64,000 nt of DNA from Laguncularia racemosa (taxonomy: Eukaryota; Streptophyta; Magnoliopsida; Myrtales; Combretaceae), in the NCBI GenBank assembly GCA_037954665.1, contig JBBMOL010000097.1, positions 868,001 to 932,000 of the forward strand, written 5' to 3'. Of this stretch, positions 11,546 through 24,600 are shown in pieces. Made by a program: the position numbers and the translations under genes. How positions within the stretch are numbered: position 1 is the first letter of the stretch; the number at the start of each line of letters is the position of its first letter. Under the pieces are notes generated by a model. That model saw nothing but the letters and a program-made list of their open reading frames with translations. It was not told the DNA's origin and searched no databases.

Positions 11546-12060
11546 GGTATACATTTTTATGACTCGCTATAACTAGTGTGCGGTTGTATGATTTCCACGC
11601 ATCACGGGTCAACAATCCACAATCGAGCTGATCTCCGGCATTCATCCGTGAATAGGGAGACAACTCGTAAGCATAGCTAACTGGGGGAAAATCCAGTTGT
11701 CACATCACATCAGCAACTTAAAAACCCCACATAGCCTGCCTCTTGTTCATGAAAACAGACATTCGCATTTTACCCAGAAGACAAACTTTGTTTTTTAATT
11801 TCATTGCTCAGATTAATTATTTTTGAAAATCAAGATTACAATGTTAATCATTAAACTAAAAAAATTTAGGGTTGAATCTTGTATCAAATTGTTTAAATAC
11901 TAAAGTTAATTAAACTTAATTAAAAATCCCTAGGAGGGGTTTAAGTAAAAGTAAGTTAAAACCTTTTTTTTTTCTCCCCCAAAATGTTAAAACTTGATTA
12001 AATAGTTAGAGCAGCTTGCTTAAAACATATAGGATTTACTTGAATATTGCCATCAACATA
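11546..12060. other. Non-coding spacer
   Basis: Moderately AT-rich DNA. Positions 11,570-11,760 are richer in G+C and read like LTR sequence, but I recognise no family, gene or RNA. Confidence 0.3.
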
Positions 12061-12064
12061 AAGG

Positions 12065-12385
12065 AATAGTGACTCGCTTAAAAAATAAAGAACTTATTCA
12101 AATTTTAGTACAACTATATAGAAATTATAATATACCATCCCAATTTATTTGGTATATTCTTTTAGATGTTCAATTATTACTGATAAATATAATTTTCCTT
12201 CCATAAGATGAACTTTTATGAAGTTTTAGATATAAAAGTGTAGAGGCCTATTTCAATAGTTGGGCATTTAGCCCAATTTAATGTCGTAGATTAGTATATT
12301 GAGTTAGTAATAAGTTTAACAAATTGGATTCGGTTAAGAATATCTTAAGAAAATTTGGCTTGCTATGTCTGGAATAATAATTGAT
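12065..12385 (+). repeat. Dispersed LTR-like repeat R2, left part of a split copy
   Basis: It matches 19,590-19,870: landmarks are AAAGAACTTATT at the left, TTTCCTTCCATAAGAT, and the GAGTTAGTAATAAGTTTAAC/GAGCTAGTGACAAGTCC stretch. The matching continuation is found only after about 13,785, so roughly 1.4 kb of other DNA interrupts the copy. Confidence 0.6.
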
Positions 12386-13784
12386 GGGCCTTATATATAT
12401 ATATATATCTTGCTCGTGTAGGTCCCAATTTAGATATTAAGAGGAGAGTGGATTGATATCTATTAAAAATTTAACATTTTTGGAAAATATTTAAAAAAAA
12501 TTAAACCCCTCAAGATATTTTTAATGGCTTATAGTGTGTGATTAATATTCAAAAATAAAATGTAGCAATTAAGTAAACAAATTATAAAAATAAAAGATAG
12601 GGATAAAAGATCAAACATGGGATTTTATAGAGATTTTGCCTTATGCTTCAGTGTTCTCTTCTAGCTCCACTGCTTAGGACTCGATTGTCCACATCGAGAA
12701 GTTACAATCAATTTACCAAACACTTGGCGTTTTACAATCTTTGCTCTACCTCTCTAGCCTATAACTTGGCTAATTTACAAAATTATAGAAAACTATTATA
12801 ACTTCTCTCAATTACAATTATTGGCCTTTTAGGAAATAAAAAATCTCGAGAAAGATAACAATAAAGATCTTTAATAGTTTTAGCACTAAAAAACAAAACA
12901 TTAAAATTGATTCTAAAATAGTGCAAAGTAGTCTCTAATGAAGTTTATGAGGTTTAAATGGAGTGTAATTCTTGAGTATATTGTTTTTCCTTTTTTTTTT
13001 CATCTCCATCTTTTGATTTTTAAATTGTCTGAATATATATTAATTTCAATCGTCATGGTAAACAAATCTTCCTTAAGTCTATCCTTAATTATCCATTGAT
13101 ATTGATCTCCACAATTCTTGGACTTGATATTTTATTTTTAAAATTTGAACATTGCTTGCTGTAGCTTGAATTGTTGATCTGCTGAGCATGCAATTGTTAG
13201 ATAAGATCCGATTGTTAAGTTGATGATTTCCTTGTTACTTGTGAATAAACTTGGATCTTTCAATTTGAAATTCAATCATATATTTTGAACAAGGTCACTT
13301 GGATATGTTTCTAACTTACATACTTATCCATAAGCTCAACTTCTTGAATTTAAGGAACCGTTTACTTATGTTTCTCTATAAGTATCCATACCTATGTGCA
13401 TTGTAAATCTTAAATAAATAGATACAAATAATTATTTTTTAAAATATAAACATAATAAAAATTTTCTTAAAATTAATCCTCATGGATTCATGGACCAACT
13501 TAAGTGGAACATAATTAAACATATTTCTCAAATACTTCCAATAAGTAGAGTTGGGCCTTCAATCCAAATTTGTTATAGTTCAACTTAAGCTCAGATGAAC
13601 CGTTTTATACAAATCTCATTTTTACACATTCTCCAAATTATTCTTTGAATATTTTTGTCTTTGAAGTCCATAACAACTTCCGACACAGTCTCTAAGATAT
13701 TATATATTTTATTTAATCTGTACACTTTATAAACAAATTAGTAAAACACTTAATTTTTTTTGTTTTCATCAAAACTAACAATAG
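12386..13784. mobile_element. Insertion of about 1.4 kb inside repeat R2
   Basis: The boundaries come from comparing the split R2 copy with the uninterrupted one at 19,590-20,290. The segment is AT-rich, has no open reading frame of note, and includes LTR-like text around 12,420-12,780. It is probably a non-autonomous element or an LTR fragment; the family is unknown. Confidence 0.4.
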
Positions 13785-14174
13785 AGAATTTAACAGCTTG
13801 ATTGTCTTGCATGTGAAAAATAAACTTGAAAAAAGTTTTTTTTTTAGTCCATTTAGGCCTTGTTTGGCCTTAATAAGCCTTAGGAAGGCTTATTTTAAGA
13901 AGATAGGCTCTTTTATATAAGAATAGGCTAAGTCTTTTTATAAACTTAATAAGACTTCTGCCATACTTGGCTTAAAGCCTATACATTATATAAGATATTG
14001 AGAGTTCAATATGGATTGTCGAGAAGCAAGAATCAATCCAACCTCCAAGCAATGACTCATATAAATCATTCATCTTAGCTTCATTCAACAATTGAGATTA
14101 GGTGGCCAAACTATACATATATAGCCTCCGTTTTATTTGTAAAATTTGAATCATTGGCAAGCTTAACACGAATG
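13785..14174 (+). repeat. Dispersed LTR-like repeat R2, right part of a split copy
   Basis: It matches 19,900-20,290. Landmarks are AGTCCATTTAGGCCT, AAACTTAATAAGACTT, AAAGCCTATACATT and the stretch before CCAAACTATA. Directly after it the second copy of repeat R1 begins. Confidence 0.6.
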
Positions 14175-15190
14175 CAGTTACTATAAGTAATTTTATTATT
14201 TTATAGGTGAAAATGATATAAATTTACTATAAGCAGTCCTCCTTTTTTACTTTCGTTAGTTGATCCACTCTCGGTTGAGCTCTTCTCATTAATAAAAGAA
14301 AGGGTAATTTATGAATGCATTTTTCATATTTGTTTCATGTGTATTTTTTTTTCCCTATCTTTGAATTAAATATATAAACCGCTAAATCTTAAAAAAAAAG
14401 GTACTTGTAAATTATATTTTGTTACTTTTCCTTTGATGAATAATAAAAAAAATACTAATTGAGCATTTAAACCTCGAATCTTTGATTAAAAGATTTTGAT
14501 TAAGTTTTTATATATTATTTAAGTTTAATAATATGTAATTTTTCCTATCAGATTCCTATAGGTTTATTAATTTAATAACTTCTTAGCCTATTTGCCATGT
14601 CGCGTTTGTCCTTTACTTCGTACTTAGGTTAATTTTAGTTTAGACGGTAACAAATCGTGATACTATGTATTAGTAAATTCGTACTCAATTGATGATAGGT
14701 TCATAATAATTACTATTATGAATTCATCACAAGCAATTAATAAATTAGGATTGAGATTGATCGAAAGGTAATTCTTTAATTTAGCACTACAAAAAGTATC
14801 ATGATCACGGAGGAGATGGGAGTACCAATCATTATGAATTTGTCTAAGTGTTGATAATCATCAATAAATAGGATGTTGGATTAGATAAATAGGCCAAACA
14901 TTCATCTCGAGAGATTGTTGGATAATTTAGTGAATGAATAATTCTATAATTAATAGATCTATAGATATTAGATAATTTAATTAATTCGAAGTTACAAGAT
15001 AAAGCCATATATAAATTAAATCAGATATCTATCATTAGTTTAGGTAGCTATTTGGTAAGACATTTGAATTTTTTTTCTTCTTTTTTTTATTATTTCAAAT
15101 ATTTTATTTTGTCCAAATATGATAATATGATCATAACTCGGGATGTATTACATATTATAGCTATGAAGCCAGCAACTCGGGCTCATTATT
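14175..15190 (+). repeat. Dispersed repeat R1, second copy
   Basis: Direct repeat of 10,605-11,545; see that entry for landmarks. An ATT microsatellite (about 15,184-15,203) lies at its right edge. Confidence 0.65.
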
Positions 15191-15419
15191 ATTATTATTA
15201 TTATTTTCTTTTAGGCCAATGAAAACTGACATTGTATTACCAAAAGCATTAAATCAGATCATTCATTACGTATATCTGAGGATGGAACAACTATATAATC
15301 AGAAGTCAAAATAGAAACTAGAAGAGAAGGGGGACTTGGTAATCCAATCACCAGGACTGAGGACACTTCTTCTTCCTCATGTTGCTTGCGGTCCACGCTT
15401 GCCTTCTAAGTTAAATTCT

Positions 15420-16690
15420 GCTGTTTTGAACCAGAAAAAGTGGCTTCTTATGTCGATCAAAATGGGATGTTAACACCATGACACCTCTTCATGCGTATTA
15501 GGAGCTTTGAAGACACTTGCACTACCATCTTCGAAAATTACTTCTTCCCAACCTTTCCTTTTAGCCAGCCGAACTGCATCAAGAACAGCAAATGCTTCTG
15601 CACATTCCGCATTCATAGCAAAGCATTTTCGGGAGAAGCCTTCACAGACCATACCCTTGAGCATTCCTTGCTACGATACCCGTTGCGGCTGAGTGAGAAT
15701 CTGGGTCAAAAGCTCCATCTATGTTTAGCTTTATCAATGAACCACTTGGAGCTTTCCACTTGTTCATATCAGATGCCGATTCAACCTGCAGTACTTCTTC
15801 CGCTGCACTCACCACCCCACCATCTTCAGCACCTAACGTCCGTCTGCCATAGTTGCTTTAAATGCTTATCATTTGAGTCGAATCATCAATTACCTTGTCT
15901 GAGTAAAAAGGTTGTTGGACACAAATGCTTAAAGGCCTGGTTTGAGTACATCTTTGATCTCTTTCTTCAAGGGCAATTCTACGGTACCGCTGCTCAAAAG
16001 GACGGTATCATGCCGTTACTGTTGACATCCTATTTTTACTATTAATTGGAGATGATTTACTTTTATAAAAACTGTCAAAATTTTAATAAAATCTACCAAT
16101 AGCTCTATAAAAACTGTTGATGGATTATTTATATTAATAATGAGTTTTATTTTTATTATAATATGAAAGATTACCATAATAAAAAAATAACGATAATTTA
16201 CGAAGTTAAATGAAGTAGAGTTCTGCAAAATTTGCCATCTTTTATTTGCTATTCTATCTACTTCCATGATAGCTCTATTACAAGATTCCACTACTTTGTC
16301 CACCTTTGGTAGCTTCCCACTAAAGATTCCGTCGCATCTTGCTCTCCAAATGCTGTCCACCTTTGGTAGCTTCCCACTAAAGATTCTGTCGCATCTTGCT
16401 CTCCAAATGCACCAGCACACTTTGCACAACTTTGCAAATAATACATTCACTTCATGTTTGCTTATTGCTATCCCATTTACACTACTTTCCAGCCATCTAT
16501 CCAAGGATGTAATACTCTCAGACGCAACTCTTAAACCCATCGCAGCAAACCAGACCGGCTTTGTCCATTGACAACAAAGAAGCAAGCGTTCTACATATTC
16601 ATTTTCATGGCAAAAGTTGCATTTTGCTAGTTTAGGACTCCACTTTTCATCAGATTGCATTGTGTAGAGACAGCAATGTTGGATGCTCAA
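15420..16690 (-). pseudogene. Fragment of a plant LINE: zinc-binding (zf-RVT) and RNase H regions
   Basis: The minus strand first gives a zf-RVT-like segment (CNFCHENEYVERLLLCC, then WCIWRARCD; complement of about 16,250-16,630). It then gives an RNase H-like domain with LNIDGAFDPD (catalytic Asp region, about 15,720) and AECAEAFAVLDAVRLA (catalytic Glu region, about 15,590). This order is that of plant LINE-type elements with a C-terminal RNase H. The domain is split by a frameshift near 15,650, and an AT-rich stretch (about 16,020-16,210) separates the parts. No endonuclease or reverse transcriptase remains upstream. It is a dead 3' fragment. Confidence 0.7.
16298..16411 (-). repeat. 57-bp in-frame tandem duplication in the LINE fragment
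   Basis: Copy 1 (16,298-16,354) and copy 2 (16,355-16,411) are nearly identical. On the minus strand each encodes 19 residues containing IWRARCDGIFSGKLPKVD or its Arg variant, so the duplication keeps the frame. Confidence 0.9.
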
Positions 16691-16699
16691 TAAGTCTAC

Positions 16700-19585
16700 A
16701 ATTTTACAACTTGCAATAACTTGCGTGCAACATCAACAACTTGAAGCGCGATCCCTCCCCCCATGTACTCTGTCTCTAGTTCACTATTTAAGATTTATTA
16801 ATTTAGTCATGTTATTATAATTGTCAATTGTTAAATTAATTATCCAATTTTTGTTTAGCCTTTAATCCAATTAGGTTTTATTTCTTGTAACTACTTAGGA
16901 TCAAGCCCCTTGAGCCTTGACTCATACTAATCCATGTCTCTTTTTCAATCCTAAGTACATAGTTATGTGTTTTACTATGGCTCATTACAGTATTGGGCCT
17001 TAAATGAAAATGGGTTTAATTAGTTTGGAGTTGGACCCATTAGGCTTAATTAAGTTAATGAATCACATAATTAAGGTAATCCATTTAATTAATCATCTTA
17101 ATTACTCTATCCAATAAGTTAATCTATTTAGGCCCTTAATACTCTGGTTCATTTACTTAGGACCATTTAGGTTTTCTAAGCTCAAAATTATTTAGTCTAA
17201 GCCCATTTAATTTCCTCAAACCCATTATTGGCTTTTTAGGCCCATTATAATCTATGTCACTTATTTATATTCAACTTAAGCACGTTTAAATTATTTTTAT
17301 TTATTGTTTTCATTTTAAGCTCGTTAGGGTTCAATTATCCCTAATTTACCTAATTTGGGCCCATTTGCCAATTTGGACCCATTATGTTCTATTAATCATT
17401 GCTTAGGCCCAATCATTTCTTAGGCCCAATTTTATACATTATGTCTAATTTAAATCTAGTTAAAATTTTTATTTAGTTTTGGACCTCATTATATGCAAGG
17501 CCCATTAACGGTTTTACTATAAGCCTTAAAAATGGTCTAAACTAATTTTTCGAATTGGGCCCATTAAGCTTATTTAGTTTGATTAACATTAATTATGATT
17601 AATCTACCAAATTAACCATACAATTTAATTAATTTATTCAATTTGACAATTTTATGGGAAGGCTTATTAGTCATGGGGAGGAGGTTTTGAGCTAATTCTT
17701 GAGCCAATTTGAGTAGGCCAATTTGAGGTTAAACCAACCTTAGCCCAATTTAATAAAATATTAATTTATTACTATATTTATATTTAAATTATTATTATAT
17801 TTATTTTCCATTTTAATTGCAAAATTTTGACATTCTATACCGCAAACACCTTTTTTTTTAAATTCTAGCTCCTAACAAGAAGAAACACATTTTTCAACTA
17901 ATTGTGATTCAAAAATTAAATCTCAATTCATATTTTGTGTGTTATAAATTCAAAGAAAATGATGATCTTGTTGGAATTTACAACCTAAAATCTATTTAAA
18001 TCCACCTTTAGTGAAAATCTTACAAAAAACACATTTTGAGATGAATTTTGGTGGTTCAAATGAATCAAAGGGGAGATTTTTCTGAAGAACATCTTGAATA
18101 TTCATATGAATATTCAATAACACAATTGAAGATCATCGATTTTCTAAGTTCTCAAAATTATCATCTTTGCTCTTAAAATCACTCAATTTCATACTAGTAA
18201 AACATATATCTCTAAAGCATATATCAATCATTCAATCTAACACATCATGCATTAAGGTCATGTGCTCTAAATTATTTACTATACTAGAAATTTTGAAAAA
18301 TACACAAGCAGATACATATTTATTAACTTAGATAATCAAAACTACATTTTTATGCACTTATATTAACATATTCATCATATTGCACCATTATCCTCATTTA
18401 GCCCTGAATTCATTAATTGTATCATTAAGAATATCAATGAGTATAAAATCAGGCTTTAAATAGAGTTGAATAATGCTATAAATTTTATCTAATCATATCA
18501 AATTGCTCATTAAACAGTCAAAATCATCAATCATGCAAGATTCACTAACTTAATGATCATTTATATATCAATTAGCACTTAAATCGTTGCATGAATCATC
18601 ATTTAAACACAATGAAATATTAAAATCACAAATCAAAGTAAGGATTATCCATAGAATACACATATAAGTGGCAATATGCAAGGGTAGGGGTTAATCTTGC
18701 AATCTCAAGTCATATCAATTCTAATCTCACAAATCCTTATCAAACATTTAAATTAACATAGGTACTAACTAAGTAACACTTGGAATGAACTAAAAGCTCC
18801 CTAAACATGTATTGAAGGTGGCGGCTAAAGTGGGTTTTATGCACTAAACAACTCCAAGTTTCATCAAGCATTCAAATGATGCATCAAATCATTCATATGT
18901 ACCCTAAAACACCCATTTAATTGAAGTTTATGATCTTACCTTGAAATGTCACCTAAATCTTCTCTCAATAAAGGATGTTGCCGCTTACAAGAGTCCAAAG
19001 ATGGTTAAAAATTCGTCTTACCCACTTCAAATGTAGCTCATCCAACTTGCTAGAGCCTTCCAGAGTTCTTCGATTTGATCAAAACTTAAGATAGACAAGA
19101 TTAAAGAGCTAAGTTAGTAGCTAGATTAGTGTAAAATTAAGGTTTTGGATTTGGAATTAGGGTTTTAAGTAAAGTTTAGGGTCTTTACCTCTTGGAGTGT
19201 TTTAGAAGATGAATGAAGGGGCTAGAGAATGGTGGTGGTGACATCTTAGGGTTTTATGGGAAAAGGGTGCAAGTTCAAAACCCTAGGTTAATGTCCATAT
19301 GTAGCCCACTCTCTTGCCTTTTCCCAATTTTTGTCATGTGCAACCCTAATGCTCTAATTAGGGTTTTAGGAGTTCTAATTAATACTCTAATCTTTATTTT
19401 AGCTTATTAACATTGTAATACTCTCAATTGATTGTGTAGACTTAGTTATTGTCATCTCTCATTCAAATAGAGTATAGGAGCAAAATTATCATTTTGAAAA
19501 AACTTGGCCTTACCTTATAAATCTTTTCTTAAATGACTTAAAAAAATCCTTTTTAATTCAATGACTTTGATTATTAATTTGGGGT
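16700..19585. other. Long non-coding stretch, probably old retrotransposon sequence
   Basis: No gene is visible. Positions about 16,990-17,570 carry the word GGCCCA or TGGGCC at least seven times in otherwise AT-rich DNA. Positions 18,900-19,420 look like LTR sequence. I could not identify protein-coding remains on either strand, and the only longer open frame (19,213-19,410) has no recognisable domain. Confidence 0.35.
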
Positions 19586-19589
19586 TTTT

Positions 19590-20290
19590 CATAAAGAACT
19601 TATTTGAATTTTAATACAAATATATAGGAATTATAATATATCATCCTAATTTATTTAGTATAGGGATAGATAAAATTTCCTTCCATAAGATAAACTTTTC
19701 TAAGGTTTTAGGCATAGTATTGCAAATGGCTATTTAAGTAATTGAGCTTTTAACCCAATTTGATGCCATGAACTAGTTTAACGAGCTAGTGACAAGTCCA
19801 AGAGACTAAACCAAATCAAGGATATCCTAACGAGAGTTGGCTTGGTAAGCTAAAAATAAGGATGGCTAACTCAGTTTTTCTGCTCTCTAGCTTACTTGGT
19901 TGTCTCACATGGAAAAAGTAAACTTAGAAAAGGTCTTTCCAAGTCCATTTAGGCCTCATTCGGCCTTAATAAGCCTAAAGAAGGCTTTTATCAAAAGATA
20001 AGCTCTTTTACATAAAAAAAAATGGGCTAAGCCTTTTATAAACTTAATAAGACTTGAGCCCATATTGGGCTAAAGCCTATACATTTTATAAGAAATGAAG
20101 GCTTCAAGATGGATTGCTGATAATTAAGAATTGATCCAATCTCTCGGCAATAACTCATCTAGTTTGTCCATCTTAACTCCATTCGACAACTAAGATTAGT
20201 TGCCAAACTATATATATATGAGCCTCCTCTTCCTCCTCATTTGCAAAATTCAAAACATTATTAAGCTTTACATGAATGTTGTTACTCTGC
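19590..20290 (+). repeat. Dispersed LTR-like repeat R2, uninterrupted copy
   Basis: About 700 bp matching the split copy at 12,065-12,385 plus 13,785-14,174. It has no coding capacity and its size suits a solo LTR or a small terminal-repeat element. Confidence 0.6.
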
Positions 20291-20699
20291 TAGAATTACT
20301 CCGCAAAATATCAAAAGTCAAAATTTCTCAATAACAGATTAAGAACACATCAACAACATGATATTTGATATGTTGTCACTCATGCTCTCTAAGAATCTTA
20401 ATCTACCTATTCCTTCTCTCATGCCTTTTTTTAAGATTATTTTTTCACATATCATCAAATCAAGACTCTTCTAAGGCATACTAGCACACCTACTATATGT
20501 GATCGGCCATATACAATAATTCCTATACAAGAATACATCTAAAAAAAGGTTTGTATGCTTCCTTTCGAAGTATTATGTAAGTTTTTATGCTTTGTCATTT
20601 TGTACATATGTGCTTCATCATTATTTGTTACTATTAATTGAAGGCCACAACTTAGCTTATGGTAGATCCATAATAATTTAATCAATTTAATAAAAAAAG

Positions 20700-21450
20700 G
20701 TAAATTACACTTCGTACATGTGTTGTAATCATTTTTTCACTTTGTATACCTATACTTTCACGCTTTACATTTTGCATATTTATGTTTGTGTCTCTATGTG
20801 CAAATATTAATTAGCAGACACGTATTGTATCTAAATTATTATTAAATAATTGATTTAATAAAATGATATTATTAGATATATTTCATTAAATAATATAATA
20901 AAAAACCAGAAAAGTATCAGAAAAGGGAAAAAAAAAAGCTAAGAAAAAAGAGGAAGGGCACTCCCACAAGGTGAGGCAAGGTGCGCGGGGGGTATGGTTT
21001 GGGTTTGGGTTTAGGTTAACGGTGTAACCCCCCACATAGGTGTTTGGCCACTTCCTAATGTTAGTGTGGTTAACAATATTGTAAACAAATGATTGGCTTG
21101 CGACTCATCACCTATAGGTGGGTTATGCAACCAAATTAGGTATCCTTAAAATGTTAAAGAAGAAAGAAAAGAAATTTCTAATAGAACCAATTAGGTTATA
21201 ATTATGTTACATTGCTTTATAATCTATTACGTCCTTACTAGTCGTCCCTTGACCTTTGGTAGTTAGTGTTGCTTATAAGGCTAGTTTTTATTTTTAAGTC
21301 TTTTTCCCTTTTAAATAAATCCTTTACATTATTAATTTTTATCAAATTATTTCATCAAATACATTTAACAATGTTATTTTTATTAAATTAATTATGGTGA
21401 ATTAATCAAAAGCCAAGATGGATATTTGATAATATTATCTATTAATTAAT
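20700..21450. repeat. AT-rich inverted-repeat element related to 2.1-2.9 kb
   Basis: Arms around 20,820-20,895 and 21,335-21,410 are inverted relative to each other (ATTGATTTAATAAAATGATA against the reverse complement of the right arm). The right half matches 2,085-2,270 in reverse orientation. It has no coding capacity. It is probably a non-autonomous DNA element, with ends not defined. Confidence 0.4.
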
Positions 21451-21683
21451 TAACAATAATAGATAAAGATACAATATAGATGATTGCAAAGTAAAAAAAG
21501 AAAAAAAAAATGAAAATATAAGTATATAAAGTGTCAAAGATAAAAACTCAAACATGGAAGTAAAATTAACCAAGTAAAATATGAAGAATTTATTTTAGTA
21601 TTTATTATAAAAGTAAGTATGGTTAAAAAGACACCAATAACTATAAGTATGGTTAAAAAAAACCAATAACTATTTCTACTATC

Positions 21684-24600
21684 TTTTTTTTTTTTTTGGT
21701 ATAAAAGATGATATATATCATATGTCTTTAGATAACAGCTACACAAGAATCAAAAGGTTGCTTTCGGCTGCTTAAGATACACCTTTCATAGGTTACATAG
21801 TTTTCATCTCTCTTAACAGCCAAATTAGTTTTACACTCCCTATATATACTATAACCGAGCAAATCTTTTCTTAACAAAACTAGCATATCTGCAGTAGGGA
21901 AATCGAAAAACAAATTGTCTTCTTCCTATCCTTGCATCTTTCTTGTTAGATGATCTACTGTTGCATTAAGCTTCCTTGGTATTGCTTCAATTTTATGCTC
22001 TAAGAGGAGGAAGCATTTTCCCTTGCAAGCCATAAGCATATTATGAAATTTTGATTCATAGTTATTGCAATTGTTCAATAGGGATACAATGCTTGTAGAA
22101 TCAACATTTCTTTCAATCTTATTGTATCATTTTTGTATGAAAAAACAAATTCCCCAATAAACTCCCTAGAGTTTTGCATTCAAAATGTCTAGCTTCCTCT
22201 GCCACCCTTTTTGTTTGGGCAAAATAAAAATATCCACCATCTATTATTGTCCCTTACTACTCCCCTAACCGTCACATGACTTGTTGTTGCAATAATTGAA
22301 CCATTTATATTAAATTTAATCCATCCTTGCTTTAGAGAGTCTTGTCTAAGATCTCTTAGATCCATGTTATAAATTTTTTTTTGCCTTCAACTATGTGCCC
22401 AATTTTGAAAGTAGTAGCTCTTATTCCATGGACTAAGGAGAGCATTTGCGTCTCTCATTTTAAGTATAAGTTCATTTCTTTCTTGCTACAATTTCTAAAG
22501 TATGAAACCAAATATGTATTTAGTTAGTAGGTGAATTTCATTTAAATGTTTCTTGAATACTTTTGAATTTTCCTTAATCCATTGAAGAGATTCTTCTTTA
22601 TTTACTTGTTACATTAAAGGGGTTAATTTCCATAAGGTTTGAACATGTTCTATTCCCTACTTTCATAAAATACATGCTTCTGATCTTCTGCCCTCTCATT
22701 GCATTTTGGGCACTTCACTTTCACCCTTATCCATTGCTTTCGTAAATTCATAGCTATAAATAGATTATCACAATTGATTTTTGATGGGAACATTGATGCC
22801 TTAAGTCCAATCCCAATCTCCCTATTATTCATTTTTTTGGTTGATCATTTGGGTATATATATCTCCTAAAGAGGGGCTTATTATTGAAGTTTGAAACTAG
22901 CCTTTCTAATCTTTTTCTATTGATCTCAGAACGATTGATCCTATATGTTCTTTAAGTATATCTAAAATCTAAAATCCTTATTTCTCTTTATTCTAATCAT
23001 TTGTCTCTTTCCATACTTGCTTCATTGTTAGCTTCAATGAATCTTTGTAAATAGGGCCTTGTATCATTTCTCTCACCCTACTAGTGAAACTAAAATTCTA
23101 TATTTTTAGCCATCTCTTATAATGCAAAAACCTTTATGCCTTACCTAGTCTTAGCTTTCCCACTATTATTATTATTATTTTAAATAGGAGGTAGTTTTTG
23201 GTGTATTTAATCTATCTTCCTCGCAAAGTTTTTTTTTTTAAAATATTCTGCTCTTATTAACCTTGCCCATATCACTTTGTTCCTCTTTAATTCCTAATAA
23301 CATTTTGTAGCATAAGCTTAGTTTCTGCAATTTAAGTTTGTTGATCCTCGACCTTGTATCTCTTTTGGTCTAGTAATTCTATTATAACTAGTCCAATGCA
23401 TTTTCCCTCCATTCTCTATGCCACTCCGTGGAAAATCTCTAATAATCTAATTTATTTTTTTTTATTACTTTCTATGGTATTTTCCCTACTTGCATATAAT
23501 GTGTTGGCATTACCTCCAAAAAAAAATCTTTGCTAAGATAACTTGACCTACCATACTTAATTGACTAAATTTCTACCTACTAAGTTTTTTCTACATTTTT
23601 TCAGTGATGTAGTTTAGTTGGCTAGTTTTTGGTTTTAAGCCCTACATTAGACAATATCCTAAATATTTGATAAAACATTCTATTATTTTACACCTCATTG
23701 TCTACTTTATTTCTTCTCTAGCCCTCTGATAGGTGTTTTTTGAAAGGTTTAAAGAAATAAAATGGTTTATGGGCTTCAAACCGTGTAACAACCTGAACTT
23801 GACTCTTTAAGTTAACTAATAGGGCTTAAAGAGTCAAGTCCATAAGTATGTGATGAATAAGAGATGTTTGGTATAATAGGTTTAGAGTAAAGACCGTTGA
23901 ATCAGTTTATATGCTTGCAACCTTTCTCAAGGAAGTTCATGTACTGAAAGAGGCTTTCTAGGAGCCTGGATTCAATAGGAGCCCAAGAGGCATCTATCAA
24001 GAAGATAAGTCATCTTAGTTGTTGGTTTGTAATGCAATTCAATGGATGTTGTTGATAGCTAAACTTTATAAATACTTAGAGTTCTTCAAGAGAAATTTTG
24101 AGACAAATTTTGTCATGCTATCAAATTGCTTTCTTAAAGGATCAAATAGAGCTCAAAACGAATAACAAATTGTCTCTCTCTTCAAGAATTGTGAGGTCGA
24201 TGTCATATAGCCCTTCTACTCGTCATTAATGTATTCAAACTCCTTAAGATTCCCTACTCCTCCTCTTTACCTCCTATTCTTAGTTATCTTCCATGTATCA
24301 TTCTATATCACTCTTTTGAGGTCAAGTGTAATGTGTGATGCATGTTGCATGTATATGACTATTACAATTAGATCCTCTCTACTATAGGCAGAAAGAATTT
24401 GAAACCTTCTTCGATGAGCCTATCCAAAGGCTGCTAATGGAGATCCATGCTTAAGGATCCCTCACTACCATTAGCTCCTTAGGCTTTTCAGCCTTTGATA
24501 CCTTTGGTATTTAAAAAAAAACTGCCAACTTTGAGGAATTGACTAAACCAAGTCATTTTCCAAGAATAATAGCTAAAGGCCTTGATACTACCACTTAGAT

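Noticed and set aside
15491..16045. A plus-strand open frame of 184 codons
   Set aside because: It is the antisense of RNase H and zinc-binding remains that match known LINE domains on the minus strand.
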